A stretch of 17,602 bases of DNA. It comes from Rubrivivax sp. Lineage in GTDB: Bacteria > Pseudomonadota > Gammaproteobacteria > Burkholderiales > Burkholderiaceae. Made by a program: the position numbers and the translations under genes. The notes under the pieces are model-generated. The model did not search any database. It was not told the DNA's origin and saw nothing but the letters and a program-made list of their open reading frames with translations. Where the stretch lies: assembly GCA_004211235.1 (NCBI GenBank), contig SEEY01000016.1, positions 1-17,602 on the forward strand, given 5' to 3'. Of the stretch, positions 8,171 to 15,976 are shown piece after piece (the first letter of the stretch is position 1; each line of letters starts with the position of its first letter).

Positions 8171-10392
8171 GCCGGGTCCGCCGGGGCGGCGATTGTCGGC
8201 AGGCGCACCGTCACGCAGGTGCCGCGCTGCGGTTCGCTGGCCAGCTGCAGGCTGCCACCCATGAGCTCGACGATCTCCTTGACGATGGCCATGCCCAGGC
8301 CCGTGCCGGGGATGGCGCCGGACTTGTCGGCCCGGTAGAAGCGCTCGGTCACGCGGTCGAGTTCCTCGGGCGTCATGCCGATGCCCTCGTCCCGCACCTC
8401 GACGTCCACCCGGCCCTCGACCGGCGACAGCACGCGCACCGTCACGCCGCCACCGCCGGGCGAGTATTTGTAGGCGTTGGACAGCAGGTTGCGCAGCGCC
8501 TGGCCGAGCTTGCTGGCATCCACCTGCACCCAGTGCGGCGCCGTGCCGAGATCGAGGGCGGCCGGCTGCCGGCCCTCGGGGGCGCCGAAGTCGCCGACGG
8601 TCTGGCGCAGCAGCTCCTGCAACGCCACCGGGGCGAATTCGAAGTCGAGCGCGCGGCGCGCCTCGATGCGTGCCAGGTCGAGCAGCTCGTTGAGGATGTC
8701 CACCATCGCACGGCTCTGGCGGTGGATGCGCTGGAGCAGGTCGGCCTGGACTTCGGGCTTCATCTGGCGGTGCAGCAGCAGCTCGGAGAAACCGTAGATG
8801 CTGGTCATCGGCGTGCGCAGCTCGTGCGCGGCGGTGGCGAGGAACTCGCTCTTGAGGCGGTCCAGCTCGAACTGCTGGCTGACATCGCGGATGTGCAGCA
8901 TCTGCGAGATCTGCGCGCCGCCGCCGTCGTGCAGCGCAAAGCAGAGGATGCGCGGCATGGGCCGGGCCATCTGCACCGTGCGCGGCTGCTCGACAAGCTC
9001 ATGCAGGCGCAAGGCGCGCTGGTTCTCGGCGCGCTCCATGCGGTCCTGCAGCAGCGCCTCCAGGCCCGCTTCATCCTGGCCGAGCAGCAGGCGGTCGGGC
9101 AGCGCGATGAGGAAGGCGCAGGCCGGGCTGACGTACTGCACGCGCCGCTCGGCGTCGAAGGAGATGAAGCCGTCGGGGCTGAGATTGAAGATGGCGTGCA
9201 GCTGGTCGGCCTGGTTGCGCAGGCGCACCACCAGGTCGCCCACCTGGCGCGACAGCGTGTCGACGGCGTCGACCTGCCGCGCATCGGCCGGCGCGCCCGC
9301 GGAGCCGAGCAGCTCGCTCATGGTCTGCATGGCATGCGCGCGCGCATCGAGCTCGGCGCGCAGTTGGTCTTCCAGCAACTGCTGGGCGGTGACGTCGCGC
9401 AGCACGAGCACGCTGCCGGCCGGGTCGCCGGCGTCGGCGCGAACCGGCGTGAGGCCGGCCTCCAGCATCTGTTCGCCGCGCTCGAAGCGGCGGCCCTGCC
9501 AGCCCTCGCCGGCGGCCTGCAGCCCATCGCCCAGCTCGGGCAGCAGGCTGGCGACGGGCCGGCCGAGCAGCGCCTGGCTGGGCTGGCCCAGCAACTGGCC
9601 GAGCACGGGGTTGGCCAGCACGACCTCGCCCGCGAGGTTCACGGCGGCCACGCCTTCGCCGATGGACGCCAGCGTGACGGCCGCCTGTGCGCGCTCGGCC
9701 TGCAGCGACGCCGCCACCTCGTTGAGCACTTCGAACGTGCGCTGGAACTCCAGCGGCGCCTCGGCAGTGCTGACCGACGGGAGGCGCGCCTCGCCCTGCT
9801 GCAGCTGCGCGCCCAGCAGCTGGATACGCGCCAGATGCCCCAGCCAGCTGCGCAGCGGCCACCACACCATGGCGGCACCGGCCAGCAGGCCGACCACGGC
9901 CACCAACAGGCCGAGGCGCAGCACCTGCCAGATGTCGGCGGCGATGCGCTCGCTCCAGATGTGCAGCCGCGTGATGCCGTAGTCGCGCCCGCCGACGACG
10001 ATGGGCGCGCTGACCGCATCGAGCTCCGCCGCCACGCGCCGCACGAGCCAGTCGGGCGGCGTGGGGCTGGGACGGTCCTGCCGGGCCACCTCGATGCGGG
10101 CGCCCTTGAGGTCGATGAAGGCGGCGCGCTGGAACAGTGGATGGGCGATGGCGCGGTCGAGCGTGCGCTTGATGGTGTCGTAGTCGCCGATGACGGCCGC
10201 CTCGGACACGGCCGGGGCGAGCAGAGCCGAGATGGCCTGCGAGCCGACGTCGGCATCGTCCAGCGTCGAACGCACCGCGTAGGCGAGGAAGGCGCCGAAG
10301 CCCAGCGCGATCAGCAGCACGAGCGCCGCCACGTACAGCAGCATGACGCGGCTGAGCAGGGAACGTGGCAGCAGGGCGGCGAGGCGGGCCAT
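8167..10392 (-). CDS. Membrane sensor histidine kinase with two PAS-like domains
   Basis: A 741-residue protein. Transmembrane helices lie at about 16-40 and 158-180 and enclose a periplasmic sensor domain of about 115 residues. A linker with a coiled-coil stretch follows, then two PAS-like domains (about 237-335, with LASIGEGVAAVNLAGEVVLAN, and about 395-505, with IFNLSPDGFISFD). Next come the dimerisation/phosphoacceptor domain with His523 in AHELRTPM, and an ATPase domain with an N box (NLLSNAYKY, 635-643), G1 (DEGIGM, 668-673), an F box (RFYRAD) and G2 (GTGLGM, 696-701). All kinase motifs are intact. There is no receiver domain and no response regulator gene nearby. It begins 5 nt after the PhnD-like gene and has no Shine-Dalgarno of its own, which implies coupled expression. 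It may sense a ligand through that binding protein. Confidence 0.95.
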   Translation of the reverse strand: MARLAALLPRSLLSRVMLLYVAALVLLIALGFGAFLAYAVRSTLDDADVGSQAISALLAPAVSEAAVIGDYDTIKRTLDRAIAHPLFQRAAFIDLKGARIEVARQDRPSPTPPDWLVRRVAAELDAVSAPIVVGGRDYGITRLHIWSERIAADIWQVLRLGLLVAVVGLLAGAAMVWWPLRSWLGHLARIQLLGAQLQQGEARLPSVSTAEAPLEFQRTFEVLNEVAASLQAERAQAAVTLASIGEGVAAVNLAGEVVLANPVLGQLLGQPSQALLGRPVASLLPELGDGLQAAGEGWQGRRFERGEQMLEAGLTPVRADAGDPAGSVLVLRDVTAQQLLEDQLRAELDARAHAMQTMSELLGSAGAPADARQVDAVDTLSRQVGDLVVRLRNQADQLHAIFNLSPDGFISFDAERRVQYVSPACAFLIALPDRLLLGQDEAGLEALLQDRMERAENQRALRLHELVEQPRTVQMARPMPRILCFALHDGGGAQISQMLHIRDVSQQFELDRLKSEFLATAAHELRTPMTSIYGFSELLLHRQMKPEVQADLLQRIHRQSRAMVDILNELLDLARIEARRALDFEFAPVALQELLRQTVGDFGAPEGRQPAALDLGTAPHWVQVDASKLGQALRNLLSNAYKYSPGGGGVTVRVLSPVEGRVDVEVRDEGIGMTPEELDRVTERFYRADKSGAIPGTGLGMAIVKEIVELMGGSLQLASEPQRGTCVTVRLPTIAAPADPA

Positions 10393-10397
10393 GCAGT

Positions 10398-11240
10398 TCA
10401 GCGCAGCGAGGCCGGCGCGCTCTGGTAGAAGCGCCGGTAGGAGGCGTACTCCTTGCCGTCGGACGGGATGAAGACGGTGTCCGGCGGCAGGCCGACGAGC
10501 TTGTTGGCCTGCGCCAGGATGTCGCGGCCCTGCGGGTCACCGGCCATGCCGAGGAAGGCGCGGGCCACGGCCTGGGCGTCGCGCTCGGGCACCTTGGGTG
10601 CGGCCATGAGGGCGAGGTCGTGATAGGGCTCGGAGGCCCAGAGCACGCGGAACGGCCGCCCCTCGCGCCGGGTGTAGCCCTCCACGAGCTGCGAGTTGGC
10701 GCCCACCGCCGCCACCTTGCCGCTGAAGAGCTGGGCGAAGGCGCCGTCCATGTTGCCGCCGAAGACGGTGCGCACGTTGATCTTGCGCTGCGTGAGCTGG
10801 GCGTAGGTGGTCTTGTAGGCGATGAAGGCCTCGGGGCCGGGGAAGCCGACCTCCTTGCCGTCCAGCTGCGCGAGGCTGGTGATGGGCGAGTCGGCGGGCA
10901 CGACGATCTGGCCGCGCAGCGCGGGCGTGGTGCGGCGCCCGAACACCTTCCACCCGAGCTGTTCGCGCTCCGGGCTGAAGAGGTGGTTGGTGAAGGCGAA
11001 GTCCACCTCCTGGGCCAGCACATACGCCGTGGTGTCCGCCGAGGTGCGGCCGAGCTTGAGCTGCAGCCTGACGCCGCTTTTCTCCGACACATAGGCCACG
11101 ATGGGGTTCCAGTAGGACGCGGCCGTGACGATGTTGGCCTGGTTGACCGGGGAGAAGCGGTATTCGGTCTGCGCGGCGGCCGGTGCGGCCAGGGCCAGGG
11201 CCGCGAGCAACGAGCTCAGCAGTGAGGTCAGCAGTTTCAT
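10398..11240 (-). CDS. PhnD-like phosphate/phosphonate-type periplasmic binding protein
   Basis: A 280-residue protein with a signal peptide (about residues 1-23, ending APAAA). It shows the PhnD-family layout (PF12974 type): YRFSPVNQANIVTAASYWNP, IVAYVSEKSGVRLQLKLG, VLAQEVDFAFTN, LRGQIVVPADSPITSLAQLDGKEVGFPGPEAF, and a ligand-site region GNMDGAFAQLFSGKVAAVGAN. ATG 11240 was chosen over an in-frame start at 11258 because GGAG lies 5 nt upstream and it gives a standard signal peptide. No phosphonate ABC permease, ATPase or C-P lyase gene is in the window. Only a sensor histidine kinase follows, with a 5-nt gap. The protein may therefore present a ligand to the kinase rather than feed an importer. 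The substrate is unknown. Confidence 0.88.
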   Translation of the reverse strand: MKLLTSLLSSLLAALALAAPAAAQTEYRFSPVNQANIVTAASYWNPIVAYVSEKSGVRLQLKLGRTSADTTAYVLAQEVDFAFTNHLFSPEREQLGWKVFGRRTTPALRGQIVVPADSPITSLAQLDGKEVGFPGPEAFIAYKTTYAQLTQRKINVRTVFGGNMDGAFAQLFSGKVAAVGANSQLVEGYTRREGRPFRVLWASEPYHDLALMAAPKVPERDAQAVARAFLGMAGDPQGRDILAQANKLVGLPPDTVFIPSDGKEYASYRRFYQSAPASLR

Positions 11241-11311
11241 CCACGCTCCGTCCGGCACGACGGTGTCGCGCGCAGCGGAAATTCTGGTCGCTGCAGGGCG
11301 CCAGGCCCAGG

Positions 11312-11350
11312 GCGATTCGTCAACAAATCGCTCGCCGGCTGGATGCCGGC
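11312..11350. other. Two adjacent inverted repeats between operons
   Basis: GCGATT (11312-11317) pairs with AATCGC (11326-11331) around an 8-nt loop. GCCGGC (11334-11339) pairs with GCCGGC (11345-11350) around a 5-nt loop. They lie in the 147-nt gap between the radical SAM gene and the PhnD-like gene. A T-run as in an intrinsic terminator is lacking. They could be a weak or Rho-aided end for the long upstream operon, or a regulatory site for the PhnD-like gene. Confidence 0.35.
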
Positions 11351-11387
11351 GCGAAACCGCGATTTTGTGCGCAGCGCCGGTGCGGTT

Positions 11388-12845
11388 CTAACGCGGCGAC
11401 GCCACGGTGACCGGCACGCCGACGCTGCGCTGGCGGCGACCTTCATCCAGCGTCGCGCGGATGCGCGTGAGCTGCTGCTCGCGCTCGTCGCGGTAGAACA
11501 GGTTGTAGGCCTCGAAGGGCACCATGCGGCCGTCCGGCCGGGCGATGTGGATGCAGCTCTTCTTCAGCGCGCGGATGTCCAGCGACTGGGCGTCCATGAA
11601 CTGCACGATGAGCACACGGAAAACGTCGCGGTAGCTCAAGCGCGGCGCATCGATCTTCGGCAGGCAGCACAGCAGCTCGGACAGGCAGTTGCTCTGGCTC
11701 TCGGGCGAATGGTTGGTGGAGAAGAGCTTGAAGACGGCCGACTTCAGCGCCGGGTCGCCTTCGAAGACGATGGTGCTGCGGTCGCCGCTGAGCAGTGTTG
11801 CGGGGTCCAGATAGCGCGTCAGCGGCACCAGGCCGTCAGGCGAACGCAGCGCGTAGGCCATCGCCAGCGTGTCCGGGTTGCAGGGCACGGGCAGCACGTC
11901 GGCCAGCGTGAAGACGCCGCTCTGCCCGGCGATGCGACGGCGCAGTTCGCTGACCGTAAGGCGGTGCTTGGCCGCGTCGTAGGCCTCGACGCGGCCGGCG
12001 TTCTGGATGGGCTGCAGCGTCACGCCGCGCACGCAGCCGTAGCTCTGGGCGTGGCGGATGACGTCGCCGATCTCGTCGTCGTTGATGCCGCGCTTGACGG
12101 TCATCACCAGCGTCGTCGAGATGCCCAACGCATCCAGCCGCTTCAGCGCGGCTTCGTGCGGCCCGCGCAGGTCGGCGCCGCGCAGGTCCATCAGCGCCTC
12201 TCGCCTGAGCGAGTCAAACTGCAGGTAGACCTCCAGCCCCGGTGCATAACCGGCCAGCCGCTCGGCAAACGCCGCGTCCTGGGCGACGCGCAGGCCGTTG
12301 GTGTTGACCATCAGGTGCTTGATGGGCCGGGCCTTGGCCGCGTCGAGGATGTCGAAGAACTGCGGATGCAACGTCGGCTCGCCGCCGGAGATCTGCACGA
12401 CGTCCGCCTCGCCCTCGCTGGCGACGACGGCATCCAGCATCGCGATGACCTCCTCCATCGTGCGGTGCGACAGCCGCTCCGGCCCCGAGCCGGCGTAGCA
12501 GGTCGGGCAGCGCAGATTGCAGTGGTCGCTGATCTCGATGAGGGACAGGCAGCTGTGCTGCATGTGGTCCGGGCACAGGCCGCAGTCGTAGGGGCAGCCG
12601 TACTTCATCGGTGTGGCGAAGCGCTGCGGCATCTCCGGCGGCTTCACGTAGACCTCGCGGCACAGGCGGTAGTAGTCGGCGTCGTCGCTGACGAGCACGC
12701 GCTCGCTGCCGTGGGCGGGGCACCATTTGTCCATGAAGACGTGATCGTCCTTGATGACGATCTTGGCCTCGCAGGGGTGCAGGCAGGTCGTGCAGACGGA
12801 CTGCGTCGTGTCGTAGAACAGGTAGGGGCGGACTTTGCGGGTCAT
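11388..12845 (-). CDS. Multi-cluster radical SAM enzyme, COG1964 (Tes/MJ0619-like)
   Basis: A 485-residue protein. The N-terminus has a rubredoxin-like cysteine set (C18-x2-C21 and C42-x2-H45) and a second motif CPYDCGLCPDH (C84, C88, C91). The canonical radical SAM motif CNLRCPTC (C109, C113, C116) follows, with the SAM-binding GGEP at 154-157. The C-terminal part has CC at 393-394 and KKSCIHIARPDGRMVPFEAYNLFYR around C431. This cysteine layout is that of COG1964 enzymes. That family includes archaeal tetraether synthase Tes, which couples lipid alkyl chains, and MJ0619, a methylase of the pterin cofactor. Several Fe-S clusters are therefore expected. ATG 12845 overlaps the stop of the Lgt-like gene (ATGA). 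The family call is strong; the substrate is unknown, and a lipid is inferred from neighbours. It is the last gene of the coupled run. Confidence 0.9.
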   Translation of the reverse strand: MTRKVRPYLFYDTTQSVCTTCLHPCEAKIVIKDDHVFMDKWCPAHGSERVLVSDDADYYRLCREVYVKPPEMPQRFATPMKYGCPYDCGLCPDHMQHSCLSLIEISDHCNLRCPTCYAGSGPERLSHRTMEEVIAMLDAVVASEGEADVVQISGGEPTLHPQFFDILDAAKARPIKHLMVNTNGLRVAQDAAFAERLAGYAPGLEVYLQFDSLRREALMDLRGADLRGPHEAALKRLDALGISTTLVMTVKRGINDDEIGDVIRHAQSYGCVRGVTLQPIQNAGRVEAYDAAKHRLTVSELRRRIAGQSGVFTLADVLPVPCNPDTLAMAYALRSPDGLVPLTRYLDPATLLSGDRSTIVFEGDPALKSAVFKLFSTNHSPESQSNCLSELLCCLPKIDAPRLSYRDVFRVLIVQFMDAQSLDIRALKKSCIHIARPDGRMVPFEAYNLFYRDEREQQLTRIRATLDEGRRQRSVGVPVTVASPR

Positions 12846-13570
12846 GCGGTGTGGCGGGCGGCCCGCAGCGTGAGGGGCAGGTAGACGGCAAGCGCGGCGA
12901 CGCAGACCCACTGGATGCCCGACAGGCCCAGCGGATACGCGACCGGCACCGGCTTGAGGAACTCGACGGCGAAGCGCCAGAGCAGATAGGCGCACAGGAA
13001 GAACTTGAAGGCCAGGCCCGGTGTGGCGAAGCGCGCGCGGTGCAGCGCGAGGCCGAGGGGCAGCACGACGGCGATCTCGTAGAGCTGCGTCGTGTGGCGC
13101 GGTGTGCCGTCGCCGAAGTCGACGCCCCACGGGGCCGCGGTCGGCAGGCCGTAGGTGTCGTCATGCAGGCCGGCCAGGAAGCAGCCGATGCGGCCGATGG
13201 CGAGGCCGACGGCGATGGGCAACACCATCGCGTCGCCGGTGCTGCGGGTCTGGCCGGTGAGCTGCTTCGCGATTTCCACACCGATGAGCCCGCCCAGCAG
13301 CCCGCCGACGATGCTCTGGCCGGGCAGCAGCAGCGCGCCGCTCTTCCACATGGACTGCATCACGTCCGGCCGTTCGATGAGGAAGACCAGCTTGTTGCCG
13401 ATGCCCGCGCCGAGCAGCAGGCCGACGAGCACGCCGAAGTTGCCCGGCGCCAGCGCGCCGCCGCGGCTGTGCTGCCTCAGCGTGCGACGCCACATCGCGG
13501 CGCCGAGCGCCATGCCAGCCCAGGCGAAGGCGCTGTGCGTCCAGGCGGCGGTGGCGGCGTCCGCAATCAA
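12842..13570 (-). CDS. Lgt-like membrane protein (divergent diacylglyceryl transferase fold)
   Basis: A 242-residue polytopic protein aligning along its length with prolipoprotein diacylglyceryl transferase. Shared features are GQSIVGGLLGGLIGVEI (84-100), GRIGCFLAG (126-134), TPRHTTQLYE (156-165) and LLWRFAVEFLKP (196-207). Residues needed in E. coli Lgt are changed: His103 is Val88, Asn146 is Cys130 and Glu151 is Leu135, while the arginines corresponding to Arg143 and Arg239 are kept (Arg127, Arg199). It is also shorter than E. coli Lgt (291). It is thus probably not the housekeeping Lgt, though it may still bind phosphatidylglycerol or another lipid. I placed the start at TTG 13570, which forms a TTGA overlap with the preceding gene; the next in-frame ATG would remove the first helix. 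No ribosome binding site is evident, fitting translational coupling. Confidence 0.85.
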   Translation of the reverse strand: MIADAATAAWTHSAFAWAGMALGAAMWRRTLRQHSRGGALAPGNFGVLVGLLLGAGIGNKLVFLIERPDVMQSMWKSGALLLPGQSIVGGLLGGLIGVEIAKQLTGQTRSTGDAMVLPIAVGLAIGRIGCFLAGLHDDTYGLPTAAPWGVDFGDGTPRHTTQLYEIAVVLPLGLALHRARFATPGLAFKFFLCAYLLWRFAVEFLKPVPVAYPLGLSGIQWVCVAALAVYLPLTLRAARHTA

Positions 13571-13827
13571 GCGTCGTCGCGCCAGCGTCTGGCCAGCAGG
13601 CGGAGGCACCACCACCCCAGCCCGCCGCCGATCAACAAGCTGGGCACGGAGATGACGAAGATCGCGACGGCGTAGGGGTCGCTCCTTTCCGAGAAGGTCA
13701 CGCCGGCCATGCCGATTGCTGTGAACGCCGCGCCGCACAGGCCGGCGAGGCCGAAGCCCAGCGTGCCGGCCATCAGCAGGCCGATGACGATGACGCGGCC
13801 GACCCTGGAGCCGGTGTCGTCGCTCAT
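13567..13827 (-). CDS. Small two-helix membrane protein, paralogue B
   Basis: An 86-residue protein with two hydrophobic helices (about 11-33 and 53-78) joined by a short polar loop (TFSERSDPYA), and charged ends. It resembles the protein encoded just upstream: GTLGFGLAGLCGAAFT here, GVLGFGAIGLCGGYFT there, each followed by a second helix with a SxPxLLGG-like segment. The two are probably tandem duplicates. It starts within the stop codon of that gene (ATGA at 13827-13824) and ends within the TTGA that starts the Lgt-like gene. The cysteine after the first glycine-rich stretch is kept in both. I recognise no named family. Position suggests an accessory membrane subunit of the Lgt-like/radical SAM pair; that is inference. 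Confidence 0.78.
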   Translation of the reverse strand: MSDDTGSRVGRVIVIGLLMAGTLGFGLAGLCGAAFTAIGMAGVTFSERSDPYAVAIFVISVPSLLIGGGLGWWCLRLLARRWRDDA

Positions 13828-14081
13828 GAAACGTCCTCCCATTGCTGCGGCTGGCCCAGCATGCTGCCGATCTTGCGCGCGCAGACCCAGACCATGAAAA
13901 AGCCACCCAGCAGGCAGGGCAGGGACAGAACGAGGAACACGAGGCTGCCCGAGCCGCCCGACCCGAACAGTTCGGGAAGGAAGGCCACCGTGAAGTAGCC
14001 GCCGCACAGCCCGATGGCGCCGAACCCCAGCACCCCAACTGCCAGCACCGCGATCAGCAGCGCGCGGGCCAGCGCGTTCAT
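13824..14081 (-). CDS. Small two-helix membrane protein, paralogue A
   Basis: An 85-residue protein with hydrophobic helices at about 6-33 and 45-68, a Gly/Ser-rich loop (FGSGGSGS) and a basic then acidic tail (ARKIGSMLGQPQQWEDVS). It is the likely sister of the next gene, the best matching part being GFGAIGLCGGYFT. The start overlaps the stop of the transporter-acyltransferase gene (ATGA at 14081-14078) and the stop overlaps the start of its sister gene. Both small genes have the high-GC codon pattern of the cassette and sit in the only frame that keeps the chain of 4-nt overlaps unbroken. Function is unknown. Confidence 0.78.
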   Translation of the reverse strand: MNALARALLIAVLAVGVLGFGAIGLCGGYFTVAFLPELFGSGGSGSLVFLVLSLPCLLGGFFMVWVCARKIGSMLGQPQQWEDVS

Positions 14082-15976
14082 GCGGCGCGCCCCGCCAGCA
14101 GCCCGGCCACGCGCTCGCGCAGGGCTTCAGGCGACACGGCCCCTGCTGGCACAGGCGCGTCCACCGTCAGGCTGACCGGGCTCCACACCCCGCGCCGCAT
14201 CGGCTTCACCATGGCCTTGCCGCCCTCGACGCGCGAGAAAAAACTGCCCCACAGATTGCCCAGCGCCATCGGCATGACCGGCACATCGGGCAGGCCCTCG
14301 ATGAGCTTCATGACGCCGCCCTTGAACGGCTGCAGCGTGCCGTCACGCGTGATGCCACCCTCGGGAAAGATGCAGACCATCTCGCCGTCGGCCAGCACCG
14401 CGCGGGCGGCGGTGAAGGCGGCGTCGTACGTGGCCGGGTCGCTCTTCTGCGGCGTGATCGGGATGGCCTTGGCGAGCTTGAACATCCAGCCCAGCACCGG
14501 CGTCTTGAAGATCTGCGCGTCCATCAGGAAGCGGATCGGCCGTGGGCTGGCGGCCATCAGCAGCACGGCGTCGACGAAGGACACGTGGTTGCAGACGAGC
14601 ACGGCCGGGCCGGTGGTGGGGATGCGCTCGTCGTGAACGATGCGAAAGCGGTAGACGAGGCGCGTCAGCACGAAGGCGACGAAGCGCAGCAAATACTCCG
14701 GCACGATCAGGAAGATGTAGGCCGCGACCACGGCGTTGGCGATGCCGACAGCCAGGAAGATCTGCGGAATCGTCAGGCCCGCACCGAGCATGGCGCCGGC
14801 GATCACGCTGCTCGCGATCATGAAGATCGCGTTCAGGATGTTGTTGGCTGCGATGATGCGCGCCCGGTGCGTGGGCTGCGCACGCAGCTGGATCAGCGCA
14901 TACATCGGCACGCTGTACAGGCCGGCGAACAGGGCCAGCAACGCGAGGTCGGCCAGCACGCGCCAGTGCGCCGCCTGGCTCAGGAAGGCGCTGACGCTGA
15001 GGTTGTCCGCCGGCGGCAGGCCACTCGCGGCGAAATAGAGGTCGATGGCGAACCCGCTCATGCCGATGGCGCCCAGCGGCACGAGGCCGATCTCGACATG
15101 CCGCTTGCTCAGCATCTCGCACATCAGCGAGCCGATGCCAATGCCGATGGAGAACACGGCCAGCAACAGCGACGCCACCTGCGGGCTGCCGTGCAGCACC
15201 TCCTTGGCGAAGGCCGGGAAGTTGCTGAGGAACACGGCGCCGAAGAACCACATCCACGAGATGCCCAGCAGTGAACGGAACACCGCGAGGCCCTCGTGCG
15301 CGAGCTTCAGGTTGCGCCAGGTCTCGGTGAAGGGGTTCCAGTTGATGCCCAGATCAGGGTCGGTCGACGGGCTGGGCGGGATTGCCTGCGCCACGGCGCG
15401 GCCCAGCACCGCCAGCGCCAGGCAGGCCCAGGCCACATGCTGCGGGCCGACAACCGGCGTGTCGACGAGGATGCCGCCCGCCAGTTGCCCGAGCAGGATG
15501 GCGACGAAGGTGCCCATCTCCACCATGCCGTTGCCGCCGGTCAGCTCGCGCTCGCTGAGCTGCTGCGGCATGTAGGCGTACTTGACCGGGCCGAACAGCG
15601 TCGAGTGCAGGCCCATCAGGAAGACGCAGCCGAGCAGCGCCGGTACGTTCGTCGCATAGAAGCCCCAGGCGGCGATGGCCATGATGGCGATCTCCAGGCT
15701 CTTGACGAGCTGCATCAGCCGCGCCTTGTCGTGCTTGTCGGCAAGCTGGCCGCTGGTGGCCGAGAACAGCACATAGGGCAGGATGAACAGCGCGCCGATG
15801 ACGAGGCCGGCCATCTTGGGCTCGAGCCATGCGAGCTGCAGCTGGTAGGTCACCATCAGCGTGAACGCGAATTTGAAGACGTTGTCGTTCGCGGCGCCGA
15901 GGAACTGCGTCCAGAAGAAGGGCGCGAAGCGGCGCTGACCCAGTAGCGCGAACTGGTTCGGGTGTTCGGTGCTCAT
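14078..15976 (-). CDS. LplT-like MFS transporter fused to PlsC-type acyltransferase
   Basis: A 632-residue fusion. Residues 1 to about 430 are an MFS transporter of the LplT type, starting FALLGQRRFAPFFWTQFLGAANDNVFKFAF, with GQLADKHDKARLM in the loop after helix 2 and GPVKYAYMPQ. Residues about 435-632 are a 1-acylglycerol-phosphate acyltransferase domain with the NHVSFVD box (catalytic His464, Asp469 in H-x4-D), FPEGGITRDG (537-546), and VPVMPMAL. In E. coli LplT flips lysophospholipids inward and Aas re-acylates them; here transporter and acyltransferase are one chain, and the acyl-ACP ligase domain found in Aas is missing. It likely takes up or remodels lysophospholipids at the inner membrane. 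ATG 15976 overlaps the DUF2145 stop (ATGA), and the gene's own stop overlaps the next start. Confidence 0.93.
   Translation of the reverse strand: MSTEHPNQFALLGQRRFAPFFWTQFLGAANDNVFKFAFTLMVTYQLQLAWLEPKMAGLVIGALFILPYVLFSATSGQLADKHDKARLMQLVKSLEIAIMAIAAWGFYATNVPALLGCVFLMGLHSTLFGPVKYAYMPQQLSERELTGGNGMVEMGTFVAILLGQLAGGILVDTPVVGPQHVAWACLALAVLGRAVAQAIPPSPSTDPDLGINWNPFTETWRNLKLAHEGLAVFRSLLGISWMWFFGAVFLSNFPAFAKEVLHGSPQVASLLLAVFSIGIGIGSLMCEMLSKRHVEIGLVPLGAIGMSGFAIDLYFAASGLPPADNLSVSAFLSQAAHWRVLADLALLALFAGLYSVPMYALIQLRAQPTHRARIIAANNILNAIFMIASSVIAGAMLGAGLTIPQIFLAVGIANAVVAAYIFLIVPEYLLRFVAFVLTRLVYRFRIVHDERIPTTGPAVLVCNHVSFVDAVLLMAASPRPIRFLMDAQIFKTPVLGWMFKLAKAIPITPQKSDPATYDAAFTAARAVLADGEMVCIFPEGGITRDGTLQPFKGGVMKLIEGLPDVPVMPMALGNLWGSFFSRVEGGKAMVKPMRRGVWSPVSLTVDAPVPAGAVSPEALRERVAGLLAGRAA

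Noticed and set aside
7744..10428. Very long plus-strand open frame (about 894 codons) opposite the histidine kinase
   Set aside because: The minus strand encodes an intact kinase with every motif. The plus frame gives His/Ala/Gln-rich nonsense, as expected opposite a GC-rich gene.
11343..12884. Plus-strand open frame (about 513 codons) opposite the radical SAM gene
   Set aside because: The radical SAM frame is certain; this one has no recognisable motif and shows the usual antisense amino acid bias.
12846..13130. N-terminal extension of the radical SAM protein upstream to 13130
   Set aside because: The extension is Arg/Ala-rich and lies in the wrong frame over the Lgt-like gene. ATG 12845 gives the family N-terminus and the ATGA overlap.
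13571..14038. Extension of the Lgt-like protein to a start at 14038
   Set aside because: This would read through both small membrane protein genes out of frame and gives non-family sequence; the Lgt-like similarity begins right after 13570.
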